Below the pieces are notes generated by a model, which had not been told where the DNA came from, ran no database searches, and was given only the letters and a program-made list of their open reading frames with translations. A program made the position numbers and the translations under genes. From Caulobacter sp. S45 (GTDB lineage: Bacteria; Pseudomonadota; Alphaproteobacteria; Caulobacterales; Caulobacteraceae): 64,000 nucleotides of DNA. Location: NCBI RefSeq assembly GCF_009765965.1, contig NZ_LMUL01000014.1, forward strand, positions 1,939,413-2,003,412, written 5' to 3'. Shown here in pieces: positions 38,301 to 46,781 of the stretch; positions within the stretch are counted from its first letter, which is position 1; each line of letters begins with the position of its first letter.

Positions 38301-38454
38301 GGTGGTCGGCGTGCAGCCCTTCGGCGGCGAGGGCCTGTCCGGCACCGGGCCCAAGGCCGGCGGTCCCCACGCCCTGCTGCGCTTCGCGGTCGAGCGCGCC
38401 CTGTCCGTCAACATCGCCGCCCAGGGCGGGGACCCGATGCTGCTGAACCTGTAG
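35356..38454 (+). CDS. putA: Bifunctional proline dehydrogenase / P5C dehydrogenase PutA
   Basis: The protein is 1032 residues from the ATG at 35356 (after GGGAAG). Residues ~130-480 form the FAD-dependent proline dehydrogenase barrel (LVKGAYWDSEIKRAQ, QFATHNAHT, EFQRLHGMGE-like). Residues ~530-1000 form the aldehyde dehydrogenase with FIAETGGLNGMFVD (general base Glu) and the catalytic cysteine in GSAGQRCSALRV. There is no ribbon-helix-helix domain at the N terminus, so it is the short, non-regulatory PutA; control falls to the divergent Lrp gene. Confidence 0.95.
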   Translation: MTWDALDRHKYRDESEAVSALLAAKPLGAQARASVAADAQGLVRAARSSARRQGVVESFLQEFSLGTKEGLALMCLAEALLRTPDQDTRDKLIAEKIGDADWASHLGQSDSLFVNASTWGLMLTGKLVDVDEEAKSDIGGFVKRLAGRLGEPVVRQAVGAAVRIMGEQFVLGRTIEDALKRARKEGVLCSFDMLGEGARTSADAERYERLYAAAIETVGKATAGAGPERGHGVSVKLSALSPRYESTQEARVWSELYPRVKRLAVLASHYDLNFAIDAEEADRLVISLKLLEKLAHEDELGHWQGLGVVVQAYQKRAVEVIGRVAKLARDSQRRIMVRLVKGAYWDSEIKRAQVAGRPGYPVYTTKPATDLSYLVAARTLIDASPALYPQFATHNAHTLAAVRHMAGEAGVQIEHQRLHGMGEALYAAATTRYGNDLIIRAYAPVGGHEDLLPYLVRRLLENGANTSFVHALLDDRVPADLVVADPISAVEASPGPHPKIPLPRDLYGPARLNTLGRDLSMKADCDRLTAAAVALDSQRFTSGPIVAGGLRKGENVAPVRSPADLSRIVGETSEAGSDDIDLAFRLARKAQPAWDRIGGPARAKVLRAMGDALEADLDRLCALLCREGGKSLLDAIAEVREAADFCRYYAVLAEQQFRAPEMLVGPVGETNALELRGRGVFVCISPWNFPLAIFTGQIAAALAAGNAVLAKPAEQTPLIAAEAVRLFHRAGLKGDLLALLPGRGETVGAALTGHPELDGVAFTGGTSTAWAINRTLAARNGPIVPFIAETGGLNGMFVDTTALKEQVVDDVIASAIGSAGQRCSALRVLYVPKDSAELLIATLKGALEAQVVGDGADPACDIGPVIDAEARDALEAHVKRLEREARIITRYDVGALADKGSFFGPVIAEIPTPDFLEQEVFGPILHIYRYDPAKLPEVAGKLAARRYGLTLGVHTRIDAFAEEVRDLVPAGNVYVNRSIIGAVVGVQPFGGEGLSGTGPKAGGPHALLRFAVERALSVNIAAQGGDPMLLNL

Positions 38455-38578
38455 CGGGCTGAAAGTGTCGGCGGGGCGTAAGATCGATCCCGTCGACGCC
38501 GACTGTGCGTTTTACGCACTTTGCACTTGGCCAGAACATAGAGGGAACGAATAGTCTCCTCCCGACCAGGAGACGCCG

Positions 38579-39103
38579 ATGACCCGACCGATCCCCCGTT
38601 TCAGCCTATCCGACCCTTCGAAAGACGGCGACCCGGCGAACGGCGACCTTACCCACAATCCTCTCAGACAAGACGTGTCCTGGCTTCCGCCCGCCTCACG
38701 CTCTCCTTATCCGACAGGACCGAAGGGCCCTTCGACGGCTCCGAAGTTCGCGGCGCCGGGGCCGACCATCGGCGAAATCATGGGCTCGGGCTCGGCTCGC
38801 GACGCCCTGGGCATGGTGGAAGATCGGGCAAGCTTCTACCATGACGCCAAAGAAGTTGGGATGTATAATAGGGTGTTGAAATATTCGCGAATAAACAAGG
38901 ACTATCGCGCAATGTCTCAATTCCTAGATGACGGCATCTTCCAGGGCATACAGTTCGACGATCCGCAAAAGATTAGTTTCTTCGTGATTCCGATATATCC
39001 CGACGGTCATTCAATAATTGAAACAAAAATCTGGAGCGGGGCATTTTATGGACCGACGACAATTTGCATTGGCGATCGATGCGGTCCGATCCACCGCCCG
39101 TGA
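38579..39103 (+). CDS. Hypothetical protein with a GC-rich N half and AT-rich C half
   Basis: The 174-residue ORF has a good RBS (AGGAG, six bases before ATG). I recognise no family. Residues ~1-75 are Pro/Ser/Gly-rich and likely disordered; residues ~80-174 look folded (aromatic-rich, AMSQFLDDGIFQGIQFDDPQKISFFVIPIYPDG, ends CIGDRCGPIHRP). By hand count the first 120 bases are about 64% G+C but bases 38821-39060 are only 44%, a step inside one open frame. There is no signal peptide or membrane helix. The gene may be a recent chimera or an acquired gene. Confidence 0.6.
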   Translation: MTRPIPRFSLSDPSKDGDPANGDLTHNPLRQDVSWLPPASRSPYPTGPKGPSTAPKFAAPGPTIGEIMGSGSARDALGMVEDRASFYHDAKEVGMYNRVLKYSRINKDYRAMSQFLDDGIFQGIQFDDPQKISFFVIPIYPDGHSIIETKIWSGAFYGPTTICIGDRCGPIHRP

Positions 39104-39142
39104 GGCATTGACGGGTTACAGATTGGCTTGCGAGAACCAGAT

Positions 39143-39847
39143 ATGATTTTTCGAGCACATACGAAGGCGACTATTGTCGCCCTGTTTGCAGCATTGTTGA
39201 TTCCGTTCGCCGGCTCGGCTCAGGCGCAATCGAAACGGTGCGAAGTTCTCATGCGGTCTCCGGCAGGCGGCGCCGTAGAAGCGGGCGTCAATCCGGACCC
39301 CAATGATTATCCTCCCGGAGCGCCGCTCACTGCGTCCTGGGTCAGATGGTCCCCCCCGGCTTCCGGCTCGCCGATGAATATTCACGTCGGTTGGACCGGG
39401 GGCGTTTGGGACCCGCCGACGCAACTGACGGATCTGGAGATCGAATACGATCTCCAGCGAAACGCTGGGATCCGAGATCCTCTCGAGATCGATTTCGCCA
39501 TCCGTGGCGAAAAGTGGAGTTTTGAACAGCCCGCAAGCCCTAACTCGGATTGGCTATCCACCCTCCCCGCGCCCCGTCCCAAGACCGTTAAATCCGGCCG
39601 GATATTTTACGGACGAAACGACCCTGTCGGCGTGGCCATTCTCTCGGCGATGACGGAGGGATCGCCCCTCACCGTCACCGTAAGGGTTCGAAACCATGTC
39701 GAGTTGAGAACGACCATCGATCCCTCGGACACCGCGGCCCGGAACGCCCTGCTTGAGAAGACCCGCGCCAGGATCAAGGCGGGAGACCCCGCAGTCTGCA
39801 AGGATGCGTCCCCTCCGCCCACACCTCATCCGGCCGGGTCCGAGTAG
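39143..39847 (+). CDS. Secreted hypothetical protein
   Basis: From the ATG at 39143 the product is 234 residues with a signal peptide (MIFRAHTKATIVALFAALLIPFAGSAQAQ). The mature part has one Cys near its start and one near its end (residues ~34 and ~225), which could form a disulfide, and is rich in beta-prone sequence and Pro. I recognise no family. It follows the preceding orphan gene by 39 bases and may be co-transcribed; its lower G+C at the 5' end matches that gene. Confidence 0.65.
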   Translation: MIFRAHTKATIVALFAALLIPFAGSAQAQSKRCEVLMRSPAGGAVEAGVNPDPNDYPPGAPLTASWVRWSPPASGSPMNIHVGWTGGVWDPPTQLTDLEIEYDLQRNAGIRDPLEIDFAIRGEKWSFEQPASPNSDWLSTLPAPRPKTVKSGRIFYGRNDPVGVAILSAMTEGSPLTVTVRVRNHVELRTTIDPSDTAARNALLEKTRARIKAGDPAVCKDASPPPTPHPAGSE

Positions 39848-39994
39848 CGCCTGGACACCGCGCCTGACGACTGTGCCGAAAAACGGGAGCAAATCGTTTC
39901 CTCTGGATCGGGAGGGGCCGATTAGGCCGATGGTCAAGACCACATGGCCGAAGCGGCGAGGAACCGCCTATGATGCGAAGAACAAGCTGGCTAA

Positions 39995-40010
39995 ATGTGA
40001 GCGGTCACAT
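39995..40010. promoter_or_regulatory. LacI-type operator candidate upstream of uxaC
   Basis: ATGTGA-GCGG-TCACAT is a perfect 6-bp dyad with a central CG step, the form of LacI-family operators (TGTGAGCGG is also the left half of the lac operator). It lies 30 bases upstream of the uxaC ATG, where a repressor would block transcription. The regulator gene is not in the window. Confidence 0.55.
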
Positions 40011-40039
40011 TCGACTCGCCGTCGTGTCCTAGAGCCGCC

Positions 40040-41461
40040 ATGCCCGTCCCGCTCACACTTCACCCCGACCGCCTGTTCCCGGCCGAACCGGCTACACGCG
40101 ACATGGCGCGCCGCCTTTATGCGGAGGTGGCCGCTCTGCCAATCATCAGCCCGCACGGCCACACCGACCCGGCCTGGTTCGCCTACGACCAGCCGTTCGA
40201 GAACGCCGCCGACCTGCTGCTGACGCCGGACCACTACCTGTTCCGCATGCTGCACAGCCAGGGCGTGACGCTCGAACAGGTCGGCGTGGCGCCCAGGGAC
40301 GGCGGGGCCTGCGCCGAACCCCGCGAAGCCTGGCGGACCTTGGCGGAAAACATGCATCTGTTTCGCGGCACGCCCTCGTCGATGTGGCTGGGCCATGTGT
40401 TCGCCGAGGTGTTCGGCTTCGACGTGCGCTTGGACGCTTCCACCGCCGATCTCTATTTCGACCGCATCACCGAGGCGCTGCAGACCCCCGCCTACCGCCC
40501 CCGCGCCCTGTTCGAGCGTTTCAACATCGAGCTGCTGGCCACTACCGAAAGCCCGTCCGACGACCTAGTCCACCACAAGGCGATCCGCGAGTCCGGCTGG
40601 AATGGCCGGGTGATCACCGCCTATCGCCCCGACCCGGTGATCGATGTGGAGGACGAGCGCTTCCCCGCCGCCATGGCTCGTTTCGCCGAATTGTCGGGCC
40701 AGGACGTCTATGGCTGGGCCGGCTATCTGGAGGCGCACCGCCTGCGTCGCGCCGCCTTCCGCGAGGCCGGCGCCACCTCCACCGACCATGGCCACGCCAC
40801 CGCCCGCACCGCCGACCTCACGCCCACTGATGCCGAAGCCCTGTTCCGCAAGGTGACAAGCGGCCAAGGCGACGCCGAGGACGCCGAGCTGTTCCGCGCC
40901 CAGATGCTGACCGAGATGGCGCGGATGAGCGTGGAGGACGGCATGGTGATGCAGATCCACCCCGGCTGCTTCCGCAACCACAACGCCGGCCTGTTCGCCC
41001 GCTTCGGCCGCGACAAGGGCGCCGACATACCGGTCCAAACCACCTATGTCCGCGAGTTGAAGCCGCTGCTGGATCGGTTCGGGGGCGACCCGCGCTTCAG
41101 TCTGATCGTCTTCACCCTGGACGAGACCAGCTATTCGCGCGAGCTGGCGCCGCTGGCCGGCCACTATGCGGCGCTGAAGCTCGGCCCGGCCTGGTGGTTC
41201 CACGACAGCCCTGAGGGCATGCGCCGTTTCCGCGAGCAGACCACCGAGACGGCGGGTTTCTACAACACCGTCGGCTTCAACGACGACACCCGCGCCTTCC
41301 TGTCGATCCCCGCGCGCCACGACGTGGCCCGGCGGATGGATTGCGGCTTCCTCGCCCGCCTGGTGGCCGAGCACCGGCTGGAGGAGGACGAGGCGCACGA
41401 GGTCGCCCGCTATCTGGCCTACGACGCGCCCAGGCGCGCCTACAAGCTGGACGCCGCCTGA
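40040..41461 (+). CDS. uxaC: Glucuronate isomerase
   Basis: The 473-residue protein starts PVPLTLHPDRLFPAEPATRDMARRLY and has the UxaC metal-site stretch LPIISPHGHTDPAWFA, with later QIHPGCFRNHN and SLIVFTLDETSYSRELAPLAGHY. It isomerises D-glucuronate to D-fructuronate and galacturonate to tagaturonate. No other hexuronate gene is adjacent, so it stands alone here. A LacI-like dyad lies directly upstream. Confidence 0.95.
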   Translation: MPVPLTLHPDRLFPAEPATRDMARRLYAEVAALPIISPHGHTDPAWFAYDQPFENAADLLLTPDHYLFRMLHSQGVTLEQVGVAPRDGGACAEPREAWRTLAENMHLFRGTPSSMWLGHVFAEVFGFDVRLDASTADLYFDRITEALQTPAYRPRALFERFNIELLATTESPSDDLVHHKAIRESGWNGRVITAYRPDPVIDVEDERFPAAMARFAELSGQDVYGWAGYLEAHRLRRAAFREAGATSTDHGHATARTADLTPTDAEALFRKVTSGQGDAEDAELFRAQMLTEMARMSVEDGMVMQIHPGCFRNHNAGLFARFGRDKGADIPVQTTYVRELKPLLDRFGGDPRFSLIVFTLDETSYSRELAPLAGHYAALKLGPAWWFHDSPEGMRRFREQTTETAGFYNTVGFNDDTRAFLSIPARHDVARRMDCGFLARLVAEHRLEEDEAHEVARYLAYDAPRRAYKLDAA

Positions 41462-41504
41462 CGCCCCAGGACGAATATCCGTCCTCCGCCTTTTTCTCTC
41501 TTCC

Positions 41505-41545
41505 TGTCATCCCGGCCGCAGCGTAGCGGAGAGGTCGGACGTCAA
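41505..41545. repeat. Possible single-arm dispersed repeat upstream of ggt
   Basis: The sequence around TGTCATCCCGGCCGCAGCG…GCGGAGAG resembles half of the GTCATCCCGGC…-type dispersed repeats seen in Caulobacterales and sphingomonads. It lies in the 102-base gap between uxaC and ggt. No partner arm is visible, so it may be a remnant. Confidence 0.35.
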
Positions 41546-41563
41546 GGCCGGAGGAAGGCTCTC

Positions 41564-43282
41564 ATGCGGTACAGCTTCGTCGGGCTTTCCTTAGCCCTGC
41601 TGCTGTCGACCCAGGTCGCGAAAGCCCAGGACCCGCTTCCCGCCACCGGCCCGACCGTGGTCAAGACCGGCGGCGCCGTCCACGCCATGGTCGCCGCCGC
41701 CAATCCCCTGGCGGTGCAGGCCGGGGTCAAGGTGTTGAGGGCCGGCGGCAGCGCTGTGGACGCCGCGGTCGCCGTGCAGGCGGTGCTGGGCCTGGTCGAG
41801 CCACAGAGCTCCGGCCTCGGCGGCGGCGCCTTCCTGGTCTATTACGACGCCAAGACTGGGCGCACGACCGCCTACAACGGCCGCGAAACCGCCCCGTCCG
41901 GCGCGCGGCCCGACATGTTCCTGGGCGCGGACGGCAAGCCGCTGCCCTTCATGCAGGGCGTGCTCTCGGGCCGCTCCACCGGCGTACCCGGTGCGATCGC
42001 CATGCTGGCGATGGCGCAAAAGGCCCACGGCAAGCTGGCCTGGAAGGACCTGTTCAGCGAGGCGATCCAGCTCTCGGAGGATGGCTTCAAGGTCAGCCCG
42101 CGCCTGGCCGAGGACATCAACGGCCGGCCGCCCCAGGCCGGCACCCCGGACGCCACGGCCTACTTCACCAAGCCCGACGGCGCGCGCTACCAGATCGGCG
42201 ACCTGCTGAAGAACCCGGCCTACGCCGCCACCCTGCGCCGGCTGGCGAACGAGGGACCGAGCGCGCTGTACAGCGGTCGCATCGCCGCCGACATCGCCGC
42301 CAAGACCCACGAAGGCCCACGGCCGGGCACGCTCACCGCCGCCGATATCGCCGCCTATCGGCCGCAGACCTCGGACGCCCTGTGTCGGCCCTATCGCCGG
42401 TACCGCATCTGCGCCCCGCCGCCCCCGGCCGGCGGGGTGGGCGTGCTGGAGCTGATGGGCGAGCTGGAGCGCACCGACATCGCCAGCCGCGGTCCCAAGG
42501 ACCCACAGGCCTGGTACGAGTTCGCCGAGGCCAGCCGCCTCGCCTATGCCGACCGCGACCACTACATTGGCGATCCGGACTTCGTGAAGGCGCCGGTCGC
42601 CGGCTTGATCGACCCGGCCTACGACGCGACGCGGGCAGGCCTGATCCCCGGTCTCGGCGGCGCGCCGGCCCTCGCCGGAACCCCGCCTGGCGCGGGTATG
42701 GCTGGGTCCGACCGGACGACAGAGCCCGGCGGAACGACCGATCTCGCCATCGTCGACGCGCAGGGGAACGTGGTGTCGATGACCACCACGGTGGAGAACA
42801 TCTTCGGTTCGGGCCGGATGGCGGGCGGCTTCTTCCTCAACAACCAGCTCACCGACTTCTCCTTCTCGCCGACCGATCCTGACGGGAGCCCTGCGGCCAA
42901 TGCAGTGGGGCCGAGCAAGCGACCACGTTCTTCGATGTCGCCGGTGATCGTGCTCGACGCCCAGGGGCGGTTCGTGGCGGCGCTGGGCTCGCCCGGCGGC
43001 GGCAACATCATCGGCTATGTGGCCAAGGCGCTGGTCGGCCTGCTCGACTGGAAACTGCCGATCGGCCAGGCCTTCGCCCTGCCCAACGTCATCGGCCACG
43101 GCGACAGCGTGGCGGTGGAGAGCGGCGCCGACCCCGCCATCATCGCCTTCCTCCAGTCCAAGGGCGTCAAGGTGCGCGCCAATGCGGGCGAGGAGTCCGG
43201 CCTGCACGGCATCGTCGTTACCGCGCATGGGTACGAAGGCGCCGCCGATCCCCGCCGCGAGGGGATCGCGCTGGGGTATTGA
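41564..43282 (+). CDS. ggt: Gamma-glutamyltransferase (periplasmic)
   Basis: The 572-residue precursor has a signal peptide (MRYSFVGLSLALLLSTQVAKAQ) and a GGAGGAAGG ribosome site. The autoprocessing nucleophile is Thr391 in EPGGTTDLAIVD, followed by GNVVSMTTTVENIFGSG, and the active-site SPGGGNII sequence is present, so cleavage into large and small subunits is expected. It hydrolyses gamma-glutamyl bonds such as in glutathione. The Asp after TT replaces the more usual His. Confidence 0.93.
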   Translation: MRYSFVGLSLALLLSTQVAKAQDPLPATGPTVVKTGGAVHAMVAAANPLAVQAGVKVLRAGGSAVDAAVAVQAVLGLVEPQSSGLGGGAFLVYYDAKTGRTTAYNGRETAPSGARPDMFLGADGKPLPFMQGVLSGRSTGVPGAIAMLAMAQKAHGKLAWKDLFSEAIQLSEDGFKVSPRLAEDINGRPPQAGTPDATAYFTKPDGARYQIGDLLKNPAYAATLRRLANEGPSALYSGRIAADIAAKTHEGPRPGTLTAADIAAYRPQTSDALCRPYRRYRICAPPPPAGGVGVLELMGELERTDIASRGPKDPQAWYEFAEASRLAYADRDHYIGDPDFVKAPVAGLIDPAYDATRAGLIPGLGGAPALAGTPPGAGMAGSDRTTEPGGTTDLAIVDAQGNVVSMTTTVENIFGSGRMAGGFFLNNQLTDFSFSPTDPDGSPAANAVGPSKRPRSSMSPVIVLDAQGRFVAALGSPGGGNIIGYVAKALVGLLDWKLPIGQAFALPNVIGHGDSVAVESGADPAIIAFLQSKGVKVRANAGEESGLHGIVVTAHGYEGAADPRREGIALGY

Positions 43283-43326
43283 CGCCAAAGGGTTATCCGC
43301 AGCGCAAAATGCTCTAAGCACCGCCC

Positions 43327-44265
43327 ATGCGCCTCGCCTTCCTCGGCACCCCCGAATTCTCCGTCCGCGCCCTGGCCGAACTGGTCACCTCAGGCCACGA
43401 GATCGCCGCCGTCTACACTCAGCCGCCCAAACCGCGCGGACGGGGCCAGACCTTGCAGCCCTCCCCGGTCCACGCCTTCGCCGAAGGCTTGGGCCTGGAG
43501 GTGCGCACACCCGTCTCGATGAAGGCGCCCGACGCCATCGCCGGCTTCCAGGCGCTGGAGCTGGATGCGGCCATCGTCGTCGCCTACGGCCAGATCCTGC
43601 TGCGCGAGGTGCTCGACGCCCCGCGGCTGGGCTGCTTCAACCTGCACGCCTCGCTGCTGCCGCGCTGGCGAGGCGCCGCACCGATCCAGCGGGCGATCAT
43701 GGCCGGCGACGCCGCGACCGGGGTGCAGGTCATGCGCATGAGCGAGGGTCTGGACGAAGGCCCGGTGCTGCTGTCCGCCACCGTCGCCATCGGCCCCGAC
43801 GACACCGCCGCCAGCCTGAACGACAAGCTGGCGATCGCTGGAGCCGCCCTGCTGCCCGTGGCCTTGTCGGCCATCGCCCGTGGCGGCGCGGTCGAGACGC
43901 CCCAGGCGGTCGAGGGCGTCACCTACGCCAAGAAGATCAAGCCGGCGGAGGCCCGCATCGACTGGTCGCGCCCGGCGAGCGAACTGGACCAGCACGTCCG
44001 TGGCCTGTCGCCCTTCCCCGGCGGCTGGTTCGAGGCGCCCTCGCCGTCGGGCACGGTGCGGGTCAAGGCCCTGCTCTCCCGTCCGCACGGCGGGTCGGGC
44101 GCGCCGGGCGAAGTTCTGGACGGGACGCCGGAAACCGGCCTGGTCGTGGCCTGCGGAGAGGGCGCGGTGCGCCTGAGCAGGCTGCAACGCGAGGGCAAGG
44201 GCGCGCAGCCCGCCGATGTGTTCCTGCGCGGGCTGGCCCTGCCCGCGGGAACGGTGCTGGGCTGA
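43327..44265 (+). CDS. fmt: Methionyl-tRNA formyltransferase
   Basis: The 312-residue protein has the formyltransferase core with [21 protein letters not shown] (Asn and His of the active site) and the [13 protein letters not shown] aspartate. It formylates the initiator Met-tRNA. The start [13 protein letters not shown] is typical. truA follows 4 bases later. The deformylase gene def, which precedes fmt in many genomes, is not here; ggt occupies that place. Confidence 0.95.
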   Translation: MRLAFLGTPEFSVRALAELVTSGHEIAAVYTQPPKPRGRGQTLQPSPVHAFAEGLGLEVRTPVSMKAPDAIAGFQALELDAAIVVAYGQILLREVLDAPRLGCFNLHASLLPRWRGAAPIQRAIMAGDAATGVQVMRMSEGLDEGPVLLSATVAIGPDDTAASLNDKLAIAGAALLPVALSAIARGGAVETPQAVEGVTYAKKIKPAEARIDWSRPASELDQHVRGLSPFPGGWFEAPSPSGTVRVKALLSRPHGGSGAPGEVLDGTPETGLVVACGEGAVRLSRLQREGKGAQPADVFLRGLALPAGTVLG

Positions 44266-44269
44266 CGCC

Positions 44270-45034
44270 ATGCCCCGCTACAAGCTGACCATCGAGTACG
44301 ACGGCGGCCCCTACAAGGGCTTCCAGCTACAGGACGACTGCCCGTCGGTGCAGGGGGCGCTGGAGCGCGCCATCGCCGGCTTCACCGGCGAAGCGGCCCG
44401 GGTGCACGTGGCGGGGCGTACCGACACCGGGGTTCACGCCACCGGCCAGGTGATCCACTTCGATCTGACGCGCGAGTGGCGCACCGACGTAGTGCGCGAC
44501 GCCATCAACGCCCACCTCGTGCCCGAGCCGGTCTCGGTGCTGAAGGCCGAGCAGGTCAGCGACGAATTCCACGCCCGCTTCTCGGCGACCGGGCGGCGCT
44601 ACCTGTACCGCATCCTGGATCGCAAGAGCCCGCCGGCGCTGGAGCGGGCGCGGGTCTGGTCGGTGAAGACGCCACTGGACGTGGAGGCCATGCACGCGGC
44701 GGCTCAAGCGCTGGTGGGCACGCACGACTTCACCACCTTCCGCGACATGCACTGCCAAAGCCGCTCGCCGGTGAAGACTCTGGACGTGGCCGAGGTCGCG
44801 CGGGTCGGGGCCGAGGTGCATCTGACCTTCGCCGCGCGCTCCTTCCTGCATCGCCAGGTCCGCTCGATGGCCGGCAGCCTGGTCGAGGTCGGCTCGGGCC
44901 GGTGGGCGGTGGAGCGGGTCGCCGAGGCGCTGGCCGCCCGCGACCGCCGCGCCTGTGGCCAGGTGGCGGCGTCGCAGGGCCTGTATCTGACCGGGGTCGA
45001 CTACAGCCCGGCGGTCGCCCAGCCCACCACCTGA
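44270..45034 (+). CDS. truA: tRNA pseudouridine(38-40) synthase
   Basis: The 254-residue protein has the catalytic aspartate D52 in [13 protein letters not shown] and the family start [12 protein letters not shown]. It modifies positions 38-40 of the tRNA anticodon stem. It is coupled to fmt. Its last 34 bases overlap the 3' end of the convergent membrane-protein gene. Confidence 0.95.
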   Translation: MPRYKLTIEYDGGPYKGFQLQDDCPSVQGALERAIAGFTGEAARVHVAGRTDTGVHATGQVIHFDLTREWRTDVVRDAINAHLVPEPVSVLKAEQVSDEFHARFSATGRRYLYRILDRKSPPALERARVWSVKTPLDVEAMHAAAQALVGTHDFTTFRDMHCQSRSPVKTLDVAEVARVGAEVHLTFAARSFLHRQVRSMAGSLVEVGSGRWAVERVAEALAARDRRACGQVAASQGLYLTGVDYSPAVAQPTT

Positions 45035-45597
45035 TCCACCACGGTGCTCCAGGCCACCGCCAGCACCACCACCAGGGCCAAGGGGGCGATCTCGCGGGTC
45101 AGGGTCTCGCGCGCCGCGCGCCAGATCACATAGACCGACAGGCAGACCAGCAGCAGACCAAACAGACCGAACCCCTCCAGCCCGTCCTGACCGCCCATCA
45201 GCAGCAGCGAGGCGACAGCCAGCGGCGCGTTGAGGAACAGCGAACTCCAGTTGACCACGGTGGCGAATGCGGAAAACCCCGCGCCCACCCGCAGCGGCCG
45301 CGAGATCACGGCGATGATCAGGATGTAGCCGAACGCGTCCAGCAGATGCTCGCCCGCCGCCACTCCCAGCACCAGGGCCGACAGCCCGCGCCCCGACGCC
45401 TGGGTCGACTGCACCATGGCGATGTAGAAGACGTAGAACGGCATCGCCAGCAGCGGCCCGTAGAACGACTGTAGGAAGCCGCGCATCGAGAAGTCGAACC
45501 CCTCGACCCAGCGGGCGTCGAAGCGCAGCAGCCGGCCGAGGCCGCGTGCGACCCGGACGATATCTGAGCCCGCCCTCAACGGCGGTTCAGCGTGCAC
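45001..45597 (-). CDS. Hypothetical membrane protein
   Basis: The 198-residue protein starts with GTG at 45597, overlapping the dapE stop by 11 bases, so it is coupled to dapE. It shows about five hydrophobic segments (near residues 45-65, 75-100, 112-135, 140-160, 172-193). I do not recognise a family with certainty; the pattern is of a small integral inner-membrane protein. Function unknown. Confidence 0.75.
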   Translation of the reverse strand: MHAEPPLRAGSDIVRVARGLGRLLRFDARWVEGFDFSMRGFLQSFYGPLLAMPFYVFYIAMVQSTQASGRGLSALVLGVAAGEHLLDAFGYILIIAVISRPLRVGAGFSAFATVVNWSSLFLNAPLAVASLLLMGGQDGLEGFGLFGLLLVCLSVYVIWRAARETLTREIAPLALVVVLAVAWSTVVDQVVGWATAGL

Positions 45598-46741
45598 AGA
45601 AACGCTCGAAATAGAGCCGCAGGATACCCGCGTAGATCTGTTCCAACGCCTGGAGTTCGGCCACAGGCGCGCGCTCGTCGACCATGTGCATGGTGCGGCC
45701 GACCAGGCCGAACTCGATCACCGGACACAGGTCGCGGATGAAGCGGGCGTCCGATGTGCCGCCCGAGGTGGACAGCTCCGGCGTGCGGCCGACGGCCTGC
45801 CGAACGGCGGCGGCGATCAGGTCGGTGAAAGGGCCGAGCGCGGTGTAGAAGGCCTCGCCGGTGGCGCGGGCGTCCACCGCGACGCTACCGCGGAAGCCCT
45901 CGGCCACCTTGGCGGCTTCGGCCTCGATCCAGGCGATCAGGTCCGCGCCCTTCCAGGTCGGATTGAAGCGGATGTTCAGCCGGGCCTTGGCGCGGGCGGG
46001 AATGACGTTGTGGGTGGGGTTGCCGACCTCCAGGTCGGTGACTTCCAGGTTGGAGGGCTGGAACTCGGGATAGCCTTGGTCCAGCTGGCGCGCGCCCAGC
46101 CGATGCAGCAGCTCGACCAGCACCGGGACCGGATTGGCGGCGCGGTCGGGATAGGCGACGTGGCCCTGCACGCCCTCGACCATGATCACCGCGTTCAGGC
46201 TGCCCCGACGGCCGACCTTGATCATGTCGCCGAGCTGGGCGGATGAGGTCGGCTCGCCCACCAGGCAATGGTCGATACGCTCGCCCTCGGCCTGCAACAG
46301 CTCGACCACCCGGCGCGTGCCGTCGTGGCCGGGGCCCTCCTCGTCGCCGGTGATCAGCAGCGAGATCGAACCGGGGGGCTCGCCCTCGGCCACCACCTGG
46401 GAGGTCGCCGCAACGAAAGCCGCCACCGCGCCCTTCATGTCGACCACGCCGCGCCCGTGCAGCACCCCGTCCACCACCTGGGCGCCGAAGGGTTGCTCGC
46501 GCCAGGCGGTCGCGTCGCCCACCGGCACCACGTCGGTATGGCCGGCGAAGCAGAAGTTGGGGCTGCGGTCCCCGCGACGGGCGTAGAGGTTCTCGATCTC
46601 GCCGAACCGCAGCCGGCGGCAGCGGAAGCCCAGCCCCTCCAGCGCCGCCTGCAGCACATCCATGGCCCCGGCGTCGGCCGGCGTCACCGAAGGCTTGCGG
46701 ACCAGGGCCTTGGCGAGCTCGACGGTGTTCACGGATGTCAT
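45587..46741 (-). CDS. dapE: Succinyl-diaminopimelate desuccinylase
   Basis: The 384-residue M20 metalloenzyme has metal ligands in NFCFAGHTDVVPVGD and DMKGAVAAFVAA, the catalytic-base region LLITGDEEGPGHDGTRR, and the C-terminal EFGLVGRTMHMVDE. It releases succinate from N-succinyl-diaminopimelate in lysine and peptidoglycan precursor synthesis. The start is a clean ATG. The length and motifs fit DapE rather than ArgE. Confidence 0.95.
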   Translation of the reverse strand: MTSVNTVELAKALVRKPSVTPADAGAMDVLQAALEGLGFRCRRLRFGEIENLYARRGDRSPNFCFAGHTDVVPVGDATAWREQPFGAQVVDGVLHGRGVVDMKGAVAAFVAATSQVVAEGEPPGSISLLITGDEEGPGHDGTRRVVELLQAEGERIDHCLVGEPTSSAQLGDMIKVGRRGSLNAVIMVEGVQGHVAYPDRAANPVPVLVELLHRLGARQLDQGYPEFQPSNLEVTDLEVGNPTHNVIPARAKARLNIRFNPTWKGADLIAWIEAEAAKVAEGFRGSVAVDARATGEAFYTALGPFTDLIAAAVRQAVGRTPELSTSGGTSDARFIRDLCPVIEFGLVGRTMHMVDERAPVAELQALEQIYAGILRLYFERFCAR

Positions 46742-46781
46742 GGACTGCGCTTAGCCCGCGTGGGAACGGGCCGCAACGGGG

